Assembly: GCA_019828565.1 (NCBI GenBank)
Contig: JAHDYR010000012.1
Coordinates: 1,674,001 to 1,738,000 of the forward strand
Reading direction: 5' to 3'
Origin: Carpediemonas membranifera
Lineage: Eukaryota; Fornicata
Length of the DNA: 64,000 bases
In this document: piece by piece, positions 49,346 through 60,588 of the stretch
Position numbering within the stretch: the first letter of the stretch is position 1
How the letters are laid out: the number at the start of each line of letters is the position of its first letter
Translations under genes and position numbers: made by a program
The notes under the pieces: model-generated
Told to the model about the DNA's origin: nothing
Seen by the model: the letters and a program-made list of their open reading frames with translations, nothing else
Databases searched by the model: none

Positions 49346-51141
49346 CACCACACCTCCTTTCTATACGTACTCCACTTACGCTGGCTGGTGGTAAGTGCCT
49401 TGGAGAAGAAGCTGACCGGTCTCTTGGTCCCATCCTCCTCCACCCGCACCAGGACCGCGCCAATTCCGGTATCCGACGCGTCTGTGTACAGTTGTAGTCT
49501 GTCGTCTGGGCCTGGTGTGACCAGCATCTGGGGTGACGTGATGATCTCCTTCAGGCGCTCAAGGGCTTGTGACTGCTCATTGCCCCATGCGAACTCTTGA
49601 CCTTTCAGCTCCAACTTCCGCACCTGCGCCGTGATGTCGGCGTATCCGGGAATGAACTGCGAAAAGAAGTTGAAGATCCCTAGCGTGGACCTGACGTCGC
49701 TTACGTTCTTGGGGTCCGGTAGATCGAGGACACCTTGAATGGCTTCAGGAGGGCTGGGCCCTCAGCGTCGCCGAAGCAGTCAGAGTACCGCTCGATCCAG
49801 TCTTCCGATAGCTTGGCGAGGATCTCGATCGGGTCCGCCTCGGTGTCGAGGTTGCGGTTGATCAGCCCGAGGCTGTCAATAAGCCGATACCCGATGAGGA
49901 TCCCTTCTGCGCCGTCCATCACGTACCACTCTGGTGTAGTGGTGAGCTCGCGGTCGAGGTGCAACGTGACTGGTAGTTGACCGTCAACGGCGTAGATTCG
50001 CTTCTGGTCGCCGTCCGCTAGTCTGACCGACCTCCCCCTCTGGACGGTCTTGACCCCATGTGCTGCAGCCCAATCCCGTGGGATGATGTTGTAGGACGCG
50101 CACGTGTCCATAAACAACAGCTCCTCTGACCCTGCCACCGTCGCCATCTCTCTCCACACCGTAGAACTCGACAAGATGAAACACTTTGAGCCTTTTACAG
50201 CGGGGCACTCGTTAGACTTGTGCCCGAACTGGCCGCACCCGAAGCAACGGGGCTCCGGGTGGGGGCATCCAGCCGCTGTGTGGGCCGTCGAGCCACAGTT
50301 GAAGCAGCGCTTCTTCTTCTCCTCATCCTCCTTCCTCTCGTGGCGGGTCTCGGCTCTCTGAGTCTGTGTCAGGGCTGGCTTGGCCCGTGCGGCCGGGACC
50401 AGGTCGAAATCGCGCATGGCGTCGGCTCTCTGTCTGAGATATTTGGCGACAAATCTCAGCGAGGCCTTGGCGGTGGGCTGTGCCCGAACCACACTGCGGG
50501 CGTTGGCCCCGAGGCTATGGGCGGCAAGGGCCTCCAATATTGCGTCCTGTAGCTCCTTCTGGTCGAGTGCAGTTTTGGCCTCTGGCGAGTTTTGTACCGC
50601 GAGGAACTCTGGCAAAGCGCTGATATCGCCATCGGCGTTGAATTCGTAGGAGCGTGCTGCACATCGATGCCAGCAGGTATTACCGCCGCTGTCTCACGGA
50701 CCATGCGGCGCCACAACTCATCTCTTGCCCTTGACTTGGTCCTCTTCTTCTTCTCGTCGTCCTCTCTCTTAGTCATGTATCGAAGCAGTGCAGTGGAGGT
50801 CCCTTTGCCATCTTAGCGTCATCTTCGTCCTCTGATTCCTCACTGTCGTCATCACTGGCATCGGTACCGCTCTGCTCGTGACCAGTCTCGTCCTCCTCAT
50901 CGTCATTGCTGACATCGCTGCTGTCGTCGCTGTCGTCTTCTTCTTCGTCTTTCATGGCTTCATAGCTGTCGATGATGATGGACCTGACCGGTCCCTTGAT
51001 GCAGGCAAAAAGGCTCTTGGGCTTCATAGCAGCCTCAGCATATAGCTTGTACTCGTGTTCGAAGGTAACCCACGTCTCCGCTGAATGCTTGGAGTAGGTC
51101 GGAGACCTTCCGTTCTCCGTTTCCTCATCATCTTTTCCCAT
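49346..51141 (-). pseudogene. E10 gag, protease and RNase H remnant
   Basis: From ATG 51141: an acidic 122-residue N-terminus (DDSDDSSDVSNDDEEDE) whose stop overlaps the next frame (ATGA at ~50773), then gag with two knuckles (CFNCGSTAHTAAGC, CFGCGQFGHKSNEC) and a protease with DTCA. Near 49745 the sequence jumps from the protease-RT linker to the RT thumb (DLPDPKNVSDVRSTLG), so the palm with YxDD is deleted. RNase H starts (YTDASDTGIGAVLV) and breaks after YRKEV at E11. Confidence 0.78.
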
Positions 51142-51148
51142 CGATCGT

Positions 51149-51158
51149 AGTAATTACT
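51149..51158. promoter_or_regulatory. E10 palindromic primer-site element
   Basis: AGTAATTACT, palindromic, overlapping the first base of the 5' LTR (51158-51245). The same 10-mer lies inside the E6 palindrome. Confidence 0.6.
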
Positions 51159-51245
51159 GTGATCAGGTACTAAGAACTAGTCTGGCTTTATAGGGTTAAC
51201 CTCGTAGGTGAAAGTGGTCTAAACTACAGGGCTTTGAATTCATCA
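51158..51245 (-). repeat. E10 5' LTR (88 bp)
   Basis: See 45453-45540; outer flank TTAG. Confidence 0.88.
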
Positions 51246-51279
51246 TTAGAATGTGCACTTTATGTCGTCTACAAACATG

Positions 51280-51330
51280 TGTCGCCACAATGGACTTATG
51301 TGAACAGGGTGCAGTTTATCTCACACTACA
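51280..51330 (-). repeat. E13 3' LTR (51 bp)
   Basis: Identical to 55919-55969; right side is the complement of the polypurine tract (TTCCCCTCC). Confidence 0.9.
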
Positions 51331-51346
51331 TTCCCCTCCAGAGGAA

Positions 51347-54300
51347 CTAGTCCAGTCTGTTGGCACGTCTGTGACCGGACTGAGGCTTGGCCTCGAAAGC
51401 CTTGATCGCACGGTCAAGGTCAGGGTGAGATGAACGATAGTGGGTGAGAGCGGAGAGCGTCTTGATCTCAGTGTAACGCCGCTCGCTGTCTTCATCTGAT
51501 TCATGCCCAAGCCAGTGAACAGTCAGAACTGGCTCGAGAGTGTCGGCTTCAAGACGCCAACCAACGATAGAGTCTACGACACCCCCAGACAGTGTCGGAC
51601 ATGAACGCAACCTTGGCCTCTCCAACAGAGGGCTTACGAGGAGCTTTAGCGAGTCTGTTCGCATGACGCTTGATGATGACCTTGGTCACAGGATTCTATC
51701 AGGCTGTAGGTATCAGGACCGTCAGCGGCTCCTGTCACCAGATAAGGTCCGCGCAAGTGGAACTCAAGACGAGGTACAGGCTGGTCACGCTTAACCAGGA
51801 CCCAATCGCCGATATTGAGCTGCTTCGAACCGAATCGAGGGAAATGCTCATCCTTCCACCTCCTCCGGTGAAGCTGAGCTGCCTGTAGCTTTGGCAATAA
51901 CGCTCTTAGCAGCGCGCTCCCTGCGTCTCGGCAGTGATATGCGATCTGTCAGGGAGTGATAGGTTCGCCGTTCTCAACAGCGTGATGGACAAGTGCAGCC
52001 GAAAGAGCAACCTCTCTAGGCGTAGCGCCTCCCAGTGACACACTGGGGTAAAGCATTGATGTTAATCTCCGCTTGGGACATAGAATTGCGCCATTGGTGG
52101 CGCGGACAATCAGATAACGTTCCAATAGCGACCCTAAGGTGCTTGTTGGCCTCCCGGTTAAATCTCTCAACGAGGCCATTTGCCTCGTGCCTTTCAGGCG
52201 TAGTTACGCGATGGTAAATGCCGAAGGTAGCGCAGAAGGTCTTAAAGTCATGGTTGCAAAAACTGAGTACCACTGTCAGTTACAATCTGGTCGGGGCACG
52301 CCCAACGCGCGATAATGATCGACCGGATTGCCATAATAGTCTCGCGAGCCTCGGTGCTCTTAAGAGGGATAAGGTGGGTGAGGTGGGAACCTCCGTCAAC
52401 GCATGTCATGATATACCGGTAGCCCGAGTCCTCAGGAGTTATAGGTCCGATAGTATCCACGTGGAGCGTGGCCAACGGCCTGTCAGCTGGCAGCTGGCGC
52501 TCGATGTACATGACATTTGGTTGAGCACGGTGTGAGCGCTGACATGTCACACACCGTTCTACATAAGACTCCACGTCCTTTCGAGCCCCAGTCCAACTGA
52601 GTCCGGCAACCTCCAAGAGGTGTAGGGTGGTGTCTACTCCGGCATGATGCCTGCTGTGCACAGACTGGAAGCGAGATTGCTTGATGTCGTCAGTCAGAAC
52701 AGCGTTCTCCCCAATATACATGATGGGAAGCCTTGACAGGCTGTCAGCCGTGTTGTCGCGCCCAGGGATATGCACGACTTCATAGATGGGGAAGCGGGCC
52801 ATCTCTAAGGCCCAACGAGTGACCTTGGGCGTCGAGGATGCAACCATCGACACAAGGCATGAGTTGTCAGTGTGGAGTGATATGGGCGTACCAATAAGCA
52901 TAGGACGGAAGCGCTCCAGAGCAGCGAACACAGCCCACTGCTCTTTCTCGACAGTCTTCCAGACACACTGCTGTTTGTCAAAGCGGCGTGAAAAGAATGC
53001 CAAAGGGTGGCCATCCTGCACCAGGACGGCACCAACGCCCACGTTGCTCGCGTCAGTATAGAGATCGAGTGGCTTGTTGGGATTGAAATGATAGAGTGTG
53101 ACCGCCTCACTTGCAGCCTCTCTCAAACACTCAAGGGAGTGGCGTCTCTGCTCAACTGAAATCGTCTCCCCGGCCTTAAACCTCTCGAGAGGGTCTGCCT
53201 TTCCGATGTAGTCCGGTATAAATCTTCTGATAAAGCTAAAAACCCCCGAGCACATGTTGTGCTTCGGACTTGTTCAGAGGGACACGGATATTAGTCAATG
53301 AGTCGAGTCTGGATGGGTGGATCGAGACCCCCGTTCCAGACACAACAGAACCCAGATAATCAATTTGGGTTAAGCCAATGTGAGACTTGGGCCCCGACAG
53401 CCGGATTCGATGATCACAGCAGACGTCAAACAGCTCCTCAACCACAGAAAGGGAGGTCTGCAGCCGAGCCTGCGTAGCAGAGTACGTCATCAACAAAGAT
53501 CAGGCACTTAAGCTTGTACTTGCGACGCAGACCATCAAGTCTGGACTGAAAGATCATAGGCCCATTCATGAGGCCAAAGGGCAGACGACGGAAGACATAT
53601 CTCTCGCCACGATGTTCAAAGCCTGTCGCCATAGAGGCCTGCTCGGTCAGATTGAGCTGATGGAAACCCGAGCGGAGGTCGAAGCAGGCAAACACCTCGG
53701 AGCCTCGACATGCCTCGTAAAAGCTCTTCCACAGTTGGCATAGGATGTTCCTCGACCTCAGTAGCCGCGTTAACATGGCGGTAGTCGAGAATGGGTCTGA
53801 ACGGTGGGTTCGCGGAGGGCTTACCAACCATAAACACGGGGAGAGCCATTTCAGGTCAGCAGCTGTGCTCTCGATGGTCCCGTTATCAAGCATAGACTCA
53901 ATAAAGGTATCCATGGCCTCGAGGTGGGCCTTGTTCCGGATAGGTCTCATGATCTGGGAGGGGACGATGCCATCCTTCCAGATAATGTCAAACTCTGCCA
54001 AATCAGCTCCCGATGGGTGCAACGGACCAAAGAGCTCACTATGCTTCTCGCACAGTGCATGGAACTTAGGTGCAAGATCACCGAGGTTCGAATCATGGAT
54101 AGTAGGAAGAGTGTAGCCGCCGACATATAGGTTAGCTAACTCAACAAAGTCGTTGACCGGATCTGTCGAAGGAGTCTTATCCTCCTCCGGCTCTGGCTTA
54201 TTAACGCCAAAGGACAGTCCTACTGCACGCATGGCAGTCTTACCCAGGATGAGTGCCGTGGGTAAGTCAGGGATAATAACAGCATCAAGCTGTCGGCCAC

Positions 54301-55894
54301 GCACCGGGAAACAACCGGGCATGGAGACAATAGGGCTCAGCGTCGTAGTACCAACATAGCAGCCACACTGGCCATTCCAGCTGTTGACGTGGCCCTCGGC
54401 CGGTGTAACGGTTAGACCCAGGCGTTCAGCCGCCTCAGGCCTCATCATAACGGCAAACTGCTTGGCACAAGAGTCGGCCTCTGCAACAACCACAGGACCG
54501 CCGTGACGTGTGCTAACCTCGACGAGGAAGTCATCGTAGGTTTCAGGCAGCTCAGTCATCATGGGTTCAACATAGATACCCGAGTGCTCAGCCTTCGGGA
54601 TAAAACCATTGTAAGAGTTCTTGTTGCGTGTCGAGCGCCCTTCAGTCTTGACTCGGTCAGCGATGGACTCCAGAGTCACATTGTGCGCCTTCATAGCAGC
54701 TAAAGCAGTCTTACAAGGCTGCTTGTCGAGATCCTGAGCTCTCCGGACATGGTTCATGAGCTTGGGGATGGTAAGGACCTTAGTAATGTCGGCTTGCTGC
54801 TTTGCATTCGCAGCCTGTAGGACGTGGCAGTCACTGCTACCGTGGTCGTCGACGAGGTGGAAGCAACAGAATTTCCCACCGGAGTTCTTCGGGCCTGCGG
54901 TCATCGCCCTCGGAGCGATGTCTCCCTTAACAGTACGGGAGAAGGGCTTGGACTGAGTGGAGATGGGGGTCACAGCCTCCATGACTCCATCAACTCTACG
55001 TAGAAAGTCGCGAAGCTCAGTGGACTTCTTGAGGGCCTCGCTAATCAAGGTGTCAACAGTCACAGTATGATCGAGTATGCGCCGAGAGTACCCCGTGCCA
55101 AAGAGGTAGTTGAGGGTGACGTCATTCGGGGCACGCACTCCTTCGATGAGGAGCCTCTTAATCTCACTTCTTAGACCATGGTCATCGGAGCACTGAAGCG
55201 AATCCAGGGTCTGGCGGAAGGCCAATAGGAATGTGATGGTGGACTCGAGCGATTCGAGCCTTGTTCCGTGATTGACCTGCGACACAGCCGCCAAGATAGC
55301 TAGAGCATCAGAATCCGTCATCTTAAGTTCCTGACGCAAATAGTCAAGGTAATTGTCGGCCTGCTTACCGAGGGCTTCGGTCTTGGATAGGGCCGTCTCC
55401 TTAGGGAGAGCGAGCGAGTGCTCTATGGTCTCCTCCATCGTCGTCAAATAGTTAGCTCTTGCCTTCGAGAGCTTGTCTTCACGCTTAGCCTTAGCATCAG
55501 GCGTCTCCTCATCGGGAACAATCTGAAGAGTAGTAATATACTCCTTAAGCATGGTTACTGTTCGAGAGAGCTTCGTGAAACGGTCAGATGAACCGTTATA
55601 CATCTTCGATGAGAGGTATGGCTCTATCTCTTGGGCCAAATACGACACGAGTTCAGTAGCAGAGGTGAACTTTCGTGTTGATGAAGAGTCGGAATTGGGC
55701 AGAACCTTCAGCTCCGCCGTGGGGTCATGAATGGTGGCTAAGAAAGCCAATGCGGATGCGTTCGATAGAACCTTCCCAAGTGTCAGCACGTTCTTGTTAT
55801 CACTGAGATTGTGATTTTTCAGTAGGAGGATCCAGTGATTCCATGCAGCATAATCCCGTTTGTTAGGGGGATCCTTCAAAGCTGATATGTCCAT
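51347..55894 (-). pseudogene. E13 Gag-Pol, many frameshifts
   Basis: First usable ATG 55894 (MDISALKDPPNK); the open frame begins in the LTR without an ATG. Gag plus a protease-like region (AEADSCAK, catalytic site atypical) lead to RT with FVDDVLCY instead of YxDD. The frame then changes at ~53480, ~53245 (G-run), ~52265 (T-run), ~52100, ~51900 and ~51660. RNase H (YTDASNVGVGAV, EKEQWAVFAAL), integrase (CVTCQRSH; HVDTIG; VTDSG; HEANGLVERFN) and a chromodomain-like end (VHWLGHESDEDSE) are recognisable. Non-functional as assembled. Confidence 0.85.
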
Positions 55895-55909
55895 GTTCTT
55901 AATAGCAGT

Positions 55910-55919
55910 AGAAGCTTCT
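55910..55919. promoter_or_regulatory. E13 palindromic primer-site element
   Basis: AGAAGCTTCT, palindromic, overlapping the first base of the 5' LTR (55919-55969). Confidence 0.6.
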
Positions 55920-55969
55920 GTCGCCACAATGGACTTATGTGAACAGGGTGCAGTTTATCTCACACTACA
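55919..55969 (-). repeat. E13 5' LTR (51 bp)
   Basis: Identical to 51280-51330; outer flank CATG. Confidence 0.9.
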
Positions 55970-56054
55970 CATGTGTAGTCTCAGTAGACTTCCGGATGAT
56001 CGGGGGTGTGCACTTTAATGATCGCTACATTCCCCTCCAGAGGCCGAACCGGCA

Positions 56055-59000
56055 CTAACGACGAGGAGTGCGAGTGCGTGGACGCGAGTTCCTGCCCGGA
56101 TGAGCGCTTTCGAAGCGCTTGCAGGCCTTGTCGAACTGCGGGTGAAGGTCGCGATACTTCAAGAGAGCATCAAGAGTGCGGACCTCACTCAGGGGCAGTT
56201 CGGAGTCTTCGTCCTGCTCAAACCCGAGCCAGCGGAGCATGCAGATCGGCTCGTGGGTCGTGGGGTGAGAGCGCCAGTCAACCACATGGTCGACTGTCTT
56301 CCAGGTGTTGTCGGACTCGAACATCTTACGAGCCTCATCGATGGAACCCGGGGGGTGCTGCAGCTTGGCGAGACGGTTGGCGTGTCTGACGATGATGACC
56401 CTGGTGGTGGGATTCTGGATCTCGTAGGTGCCGTTGCCGAGCTGGCGGATGACGTGGTACGGGCCTCTCATGGCGTACTCCATGCGTGGAATGGGCTTGT
56501 CTCGCTTGACGAGGACCCAGTTGCCAGGATGGAGCTCCTTGGACCCAATGACAGGATAGAGCTCGTCTTTCTTCCCCCTCCTGACGAGCTGCTGCTCTTG
56601 GATACGCGCAAGGACGGCGGCGGCCTGTTCTTGGGTCTCAGGAGTGACTGGTTCAGACGTGGACGGCTCAGCGCGCTTAACCTGGTGGAAGGCCAGCGCG
56701 GCGGCTAGTGCGGCCTCCCTGGGTGTCTTATTGCCTAAGATTCGCGAAGGAGTCGCGTTAATGTTGACCTCCGCGGTCATCACGGCGGAACGCCAGTGTG
56801 TGCGTGGAGAATCGAGGAGAGTGGACACTGCGATGCGCAAATGCTTGTTAACCTCGCGGTTAAATCTCTCCACCAGCCCATTGGCCTCGTGGCGCTGTGG
56901 CGTGGTGATGTGGTGATGTATGCCGTATGTAGCGGTGAAACGATCGAACTCCGCGTTCTTAAACTGTCCGCCAGAGTCCGTCACGATGGTGTCGGGCGTA
57001 GCCCACCGCCCAATGATGTTGGTGCGGATGGCCTCGATTGTCTCTCTGGGAGTTAAAGTTTTCAGCGGAATGAGGTGGGTCAGATGAGTGGTGGAATCCA
57101 CGCACGTCATGATGTACTCGTAGCCCTCGTCGGCCGGGGCGATGGGGCCCACCGAGTCGATGTAGAGAGTGGCTAGAGGTCGGGCTGGCGGTAAGCCTGC
57201 CGGGTTGTAGGCCACGTCTGGGACGGCGCGGTCGCGCTGGCACGTGATGCAGCCCTGGACGAAGCGCTGGACGTCAGGTCGGGAGCCGGGCCAGTCCAGA
57301 CCAGCGACCTGGAGCAGATGGATGGACGTGTCCACCCCGGCGTGGTGACGCAGGTGGACAAAGAGGAAGCGCTCCCGCTTCTGCTCGTCCGTCAGTGAGC
57401 CTGACTCCGGGATCGACATAATCACCGGCAGACGGCTCAGTGCGTCCGCGGCTGAATTTGTCAGACCCGGGACATGGCAGATCTCGATGATCGGGAATCT
57501 AGCGAGTTCGAGCGCCCAGCGGACCACTTTCGGCGTCGCGCTGGTCACCATTGACACCAGACATGAGTTATCAGTGTGTAGTATCGTCGGGGTCCCTCCC
57601 AGGATGGAGTCGAACCGCTCGCATGTCGCGTAGACGGAGAACATCTCCTTCTCCACGATCTTCCAGTTGCGTTGAGTTGCGTCGAATCGACGCGAGAAAA
57701 AGGCCAGTGGGGCGCCGTCCTGGAGCAGAACAGCGCCGATCCCGATTGTTGACGCATCAGTGTAGAGGTCGATTGGTTTCGCGGGATCGAAGTGGGCCAG
57801 CTCGACGGCCTTCTTTGCAGTGTCGCGAAGTGCGGACAGTGCTGCCGAGGCGTCGGCCTTGGATACCGGCTCTCCACGCTTGAGGCGCTCGAGCGGATCA
57901 GCTAGGCGGATGAAATCAGGGATGTGACGGCGGATGAAGCCGAATATTCCGACAATATGGGCAGCCTCCTTCGCAGTTTGAGGCGTGCGGAGGGTGTCCA
58001 GGGAGGACAGGCGCTCCGGGTCGATGCGTACGCCGGTGCCAGATACAATCGCTCCCAGATAGCGGACCTCAAGAAGGCCGATGTGCGACTTGCGTGCCGA
58101 GAGGCGGACACGGTGGAGTCGGAGTGCCGTGAAGAGCTCCTTGAGCGCTTCGAGGAGGCTCTCTGCTCTCCCTGCGTAGCAGAGGAGGTCGTCGATGAAC
58201 GCGAGGCACTTGAGGTTGTGACGCCGGCGGATGTCGTCCATACGGTGCTGGAACGCCATGGGACCGTTCATCAGTCCAAATGGGAGGCGATTAAACACGT
58301 AGCGGCGACCCTCGTGCTCGAAGCCCGTGAGACGAGACGCCTCCGGGGTCAGTGGCATTTGGTGGAAACCAGATGTGAGATCAAAAACGGCAAAGATCTC
58401 AGCGCCTCTGCACCGCTCGTACAGTTCTTCGGCCGTGGGCATGGTGTACACGAGGGGCTCCAGTGGCAGCGTTGAGCGGCCGGTAGTCGACAACTGGGCG
58501 GAAAGGCGGGTCTGCCGCCGGCTTGCTCGTCATAAAGACGGGAGATAGCCAGTCCAGGTGGTCGTCGGTCGTCGAGATGATGTTGTTCTTTGTCATCTCC
58601 TTGATGAAGAAGTCCATGGCGTCCTTGTGCCCCTTCGACCTCATCGGGCGGACGATGGCGGACGGCTTGGCATCAGCACGCAGCTGGATGTCATACGGAG
58701 CGATATCTGCGCCGTCTTGGTGGATAGGGTGAAAGACGTCTGCGAAACTGCGGACCAGCTCGTCGAAGTCGTCGGCCAGGTCCCCCAGGTTCTCTCGATG
58801 GACTGTGGGGAGCTCCTGCGAGCCAGACGCGGTGTACATCTGGGCGAGCTCATGGAAGTCTGCCGGCTCAAAGAGCGCGGGCGTATCAACAGGTGTTGCC
58901 TTGTTGTGGCCAAAGTCGAGGCCCACCGCGCGAAGCGCTACGGTGCCATACAGGACTGCTACGGGCAGGTCGTTGACAATATAGGCGGTCAGCTCGGTCG

Positions 59001-60513
59001 AGGCTCGGACCGGAATGTCGAAGTATGGCTCTGAGATGATGGGAGTGAGCTGTGCTGTGCCCACATACTCGCCGTGGACATCTCTCCAGCCGTTGACAGG
59101 GCCTGAGGCTGGTTTCACCTCGAGGGAGAGGTAGGCGGCAGCATCCGGGCGCATCAATATGGGGTACTGTTCAGCACCTGTGTCGAGTGACACGACCAGT
59201 GGTGGGCCGTTCCGCTGCGTGCGCATCACTGCGCGATATCGGTTCGTCGGAGTATCCGGTAGGCTGTCCAATAGGGGCTCGGTTGCGACTCCCGGCACGT
59301 ATGACATGGGCTTATCAGCATCACGAGCCTCCCGGTTGCGTGCAATGCCAGGGAGGGCGAGATTGCGCCTCTCGGCCTCCTTCTTGACCTCGGGCATGAC
59401 TGTCTTGCCTTGCTTATCGCACACTCGGTAGTGGTCGGTCAACTGCTTATTCTTCAGCTTGCTCGGATCAACGCGGAGCTGTTTGACAATGTTGCAGTCT
59501 TTCGTCGGGTGTGCGGTCAGGTGGAACGCGCACTTTCCGCCCGTCGTTCTCGGCGGGGGTGGTGCGAGTACGGGGCCCGAGCTGGGTTGTCGCTCTGGGG
59601 CCGTGTCGGACGATACTGGTCGCAGCAGCGGCTCGATACGGATCAAATCCGCTTGCAGCGAGCCGAGGGCCTCCCGTGCCTCATCTAGCATGGCGGTGAC
59701 AGGCTCTGCCGCCGTGACGCGGTTGATAGAGCCCTCGCCCACCAGATATGCTGTGGTCGTGGCGTTTGGGGAGGCGAGGCCATGGAGAAAGGCTGTCTTG
59801 ACCTCCGTGCTGACCTTGTTGTCGTGCTCTTTCCCGCTCTTGTCAGACCTGTCGGCAAAAACGAAGTTATAAGTGGAGCGGAATTTGGCGAGGTACTCCA
59901 ACACGCTGCGGCTCGTTGCGAGCTTGTCGGAGGTGTAAATGGGGCTGGGAACGGCCCGGAGAATCTCCAGACTTTCGGCAATCGAAAAGTCCAAGAGGTC
60001 GCGTATCAGCCAGAAGAAATGCTCTGCCTGGGTGGCGAGAGCCTGGGCGCGATTCAAGACGGGTTCCTTGTTCTCCTTAACCGACGGTGTCTCGGGGTTC
60101 GCCTCGAGGGCTTGCAGCTCTTTCACAAGCTTGATAGCCTCGCGGGCGGTTGTCTGCATATCAGCCTTCTCTTCTGAAGTGAGCTCGGTGCCGATACTCT
60201 TGAAGAGGACAATGGCGCGCTCGAGTGTCTCCAGCTCTTGGCGCTTCTTGCTGATGGCGTCCGGTGAGGGAGGCTTGGTGTTGGCGGTATCGCTCTTAAC
60301 CGTGCGGTCCCTGGAATAGGGCACCAGCTCGGTAACCAAGTACTCAAACAGATCGTCGCAGGTCAACATCTTCACACCCTTGTCGTTGATATCCGTGTAA
60401 ACTGTGCCGGGCTTGAAGTAGCCGCGAATAAAGTCTTCTACGGGACCAGGCGTTAGGAAATGTCGCAGGGGGTCCGGTCTCGTGGTTGTGTAGTCAGTAT
60501 TAATATCTACCAA
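56055..60513 (-). CDS. E12 Gag-Pol with one frameshift
   Basis: Gag-protease-RT start occupies 58399-60513 with no ATG at the front (first codon TTG), because E14 lies within ~10 bp. No classical zinc knuckle is seen. The protease has DTGA (SLDTGAEQYPI). At ~58468 an extra G shifts the frame inside RT (NAAT then EPLVYTM), and the rest is open to 56055: RT with FIDDLLCY (Phe at the first box position), RNase H (YTDASTIGIGAV, EKEMFSVYAT, HTDNSCLV), integrase (CITCQRDR; YIDSVG; VTDSGGQF; HEANGLVERFN) and a chromodomain (LRWLGFEQDEDSELPL) with a basic tail. Only one indel over 4.4 kb. Confidence 0.87.
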
Positions 60514-60519
60514 TATCCC

Positions 60520-60572
60520 TGGGAGGGTCCAAACCTCTTTTTACTCGTAAACTCTTTCTCTTCCAAACCACA
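60520..60572 (+). repeat. E14 5' LTR (about 53 bp, left end inferred)
   Basis: Ends AAACCACA like the E3 LTR. The left end is placed at TGGGAGGG because the minus-strand E12 gag frame ends just before it; the partner copy is not in the window. Confidence 0.6.
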
Positions 60573-60582
60573 GTACTAGTAC
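60573..60582. promoter_or_regulatory. E14 palindromic primer-site element
   Basis: GTACTAGTAC, a perfect 10-nt palindrome abutting the LTR end. Confidence 0.7.
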
Positions 60583-60588
60583 TTACCT

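Larger units (their letters stand above)
45453..51245 (-). mobile_element. E10: rearranged minus-strand Ty3/gypsy element
   Basis: 88-bp LTRs (45453-45540, 51158-51245) differ at one position (45480 C versus G), but the flanks GCTC and TTAG do not match, so this is not a simple insertion. RT is largely deleted (junction ~49745), and the RNase H/integrase border is replaced by the plus-strand fragment E11. Relative of E2. Confidence 0.8.
51280..55969 (-). mobile_element. E13: minus-strand Ty3/gypsy element with 51-bp LTRs
   Basis: 4,690 bp, identical 51-bp LTRs (51280-51330, 55919-55969), CATG duplication (51276-51279, 55970-55973), inside the E12 LTR. Shortest paired LTRs in the window. Coding heavily frameshifted. 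Confidence 0.92.
51252..56029 (-). repeat. E12 3' LTR, split by E13
   Basis: Parts 51252-51279 and 55974-56029 give about 84 bp (left end inferred from TG). It contains two GTGCACTTTA copies (51253 and ~56008). CATG is the E13 duplication. Confidence 0.65.
51252..60519 (-). mobile_element. E12: minus-strand Ty3/gypsy element, 5' LTR outside the window
   Basis: Its 3' LTR is split by E13, and its 5' UTR is hit by E14 right before gag, so the element continues beyond E14. Polypurine tract: complement of 56030-56037. It is related to E13 and E1 (same chromodomain ending and FxDD-type RT). Confidence 0.82.

Noticed and set aside
50456-50776. Separate gene for the 106-codon frame in E10
   Set aside because: It overlaps gag by ATGA and continues in the neighbouring frame into the knuckle region, so it is gag broken by indels.
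55894-55927. Gag of E13 starting inside the LTR (GTG at 55927)
   Set aside because: It has no ATG there; ATG 55894 lies at the same distance from the LTR as in other elements.
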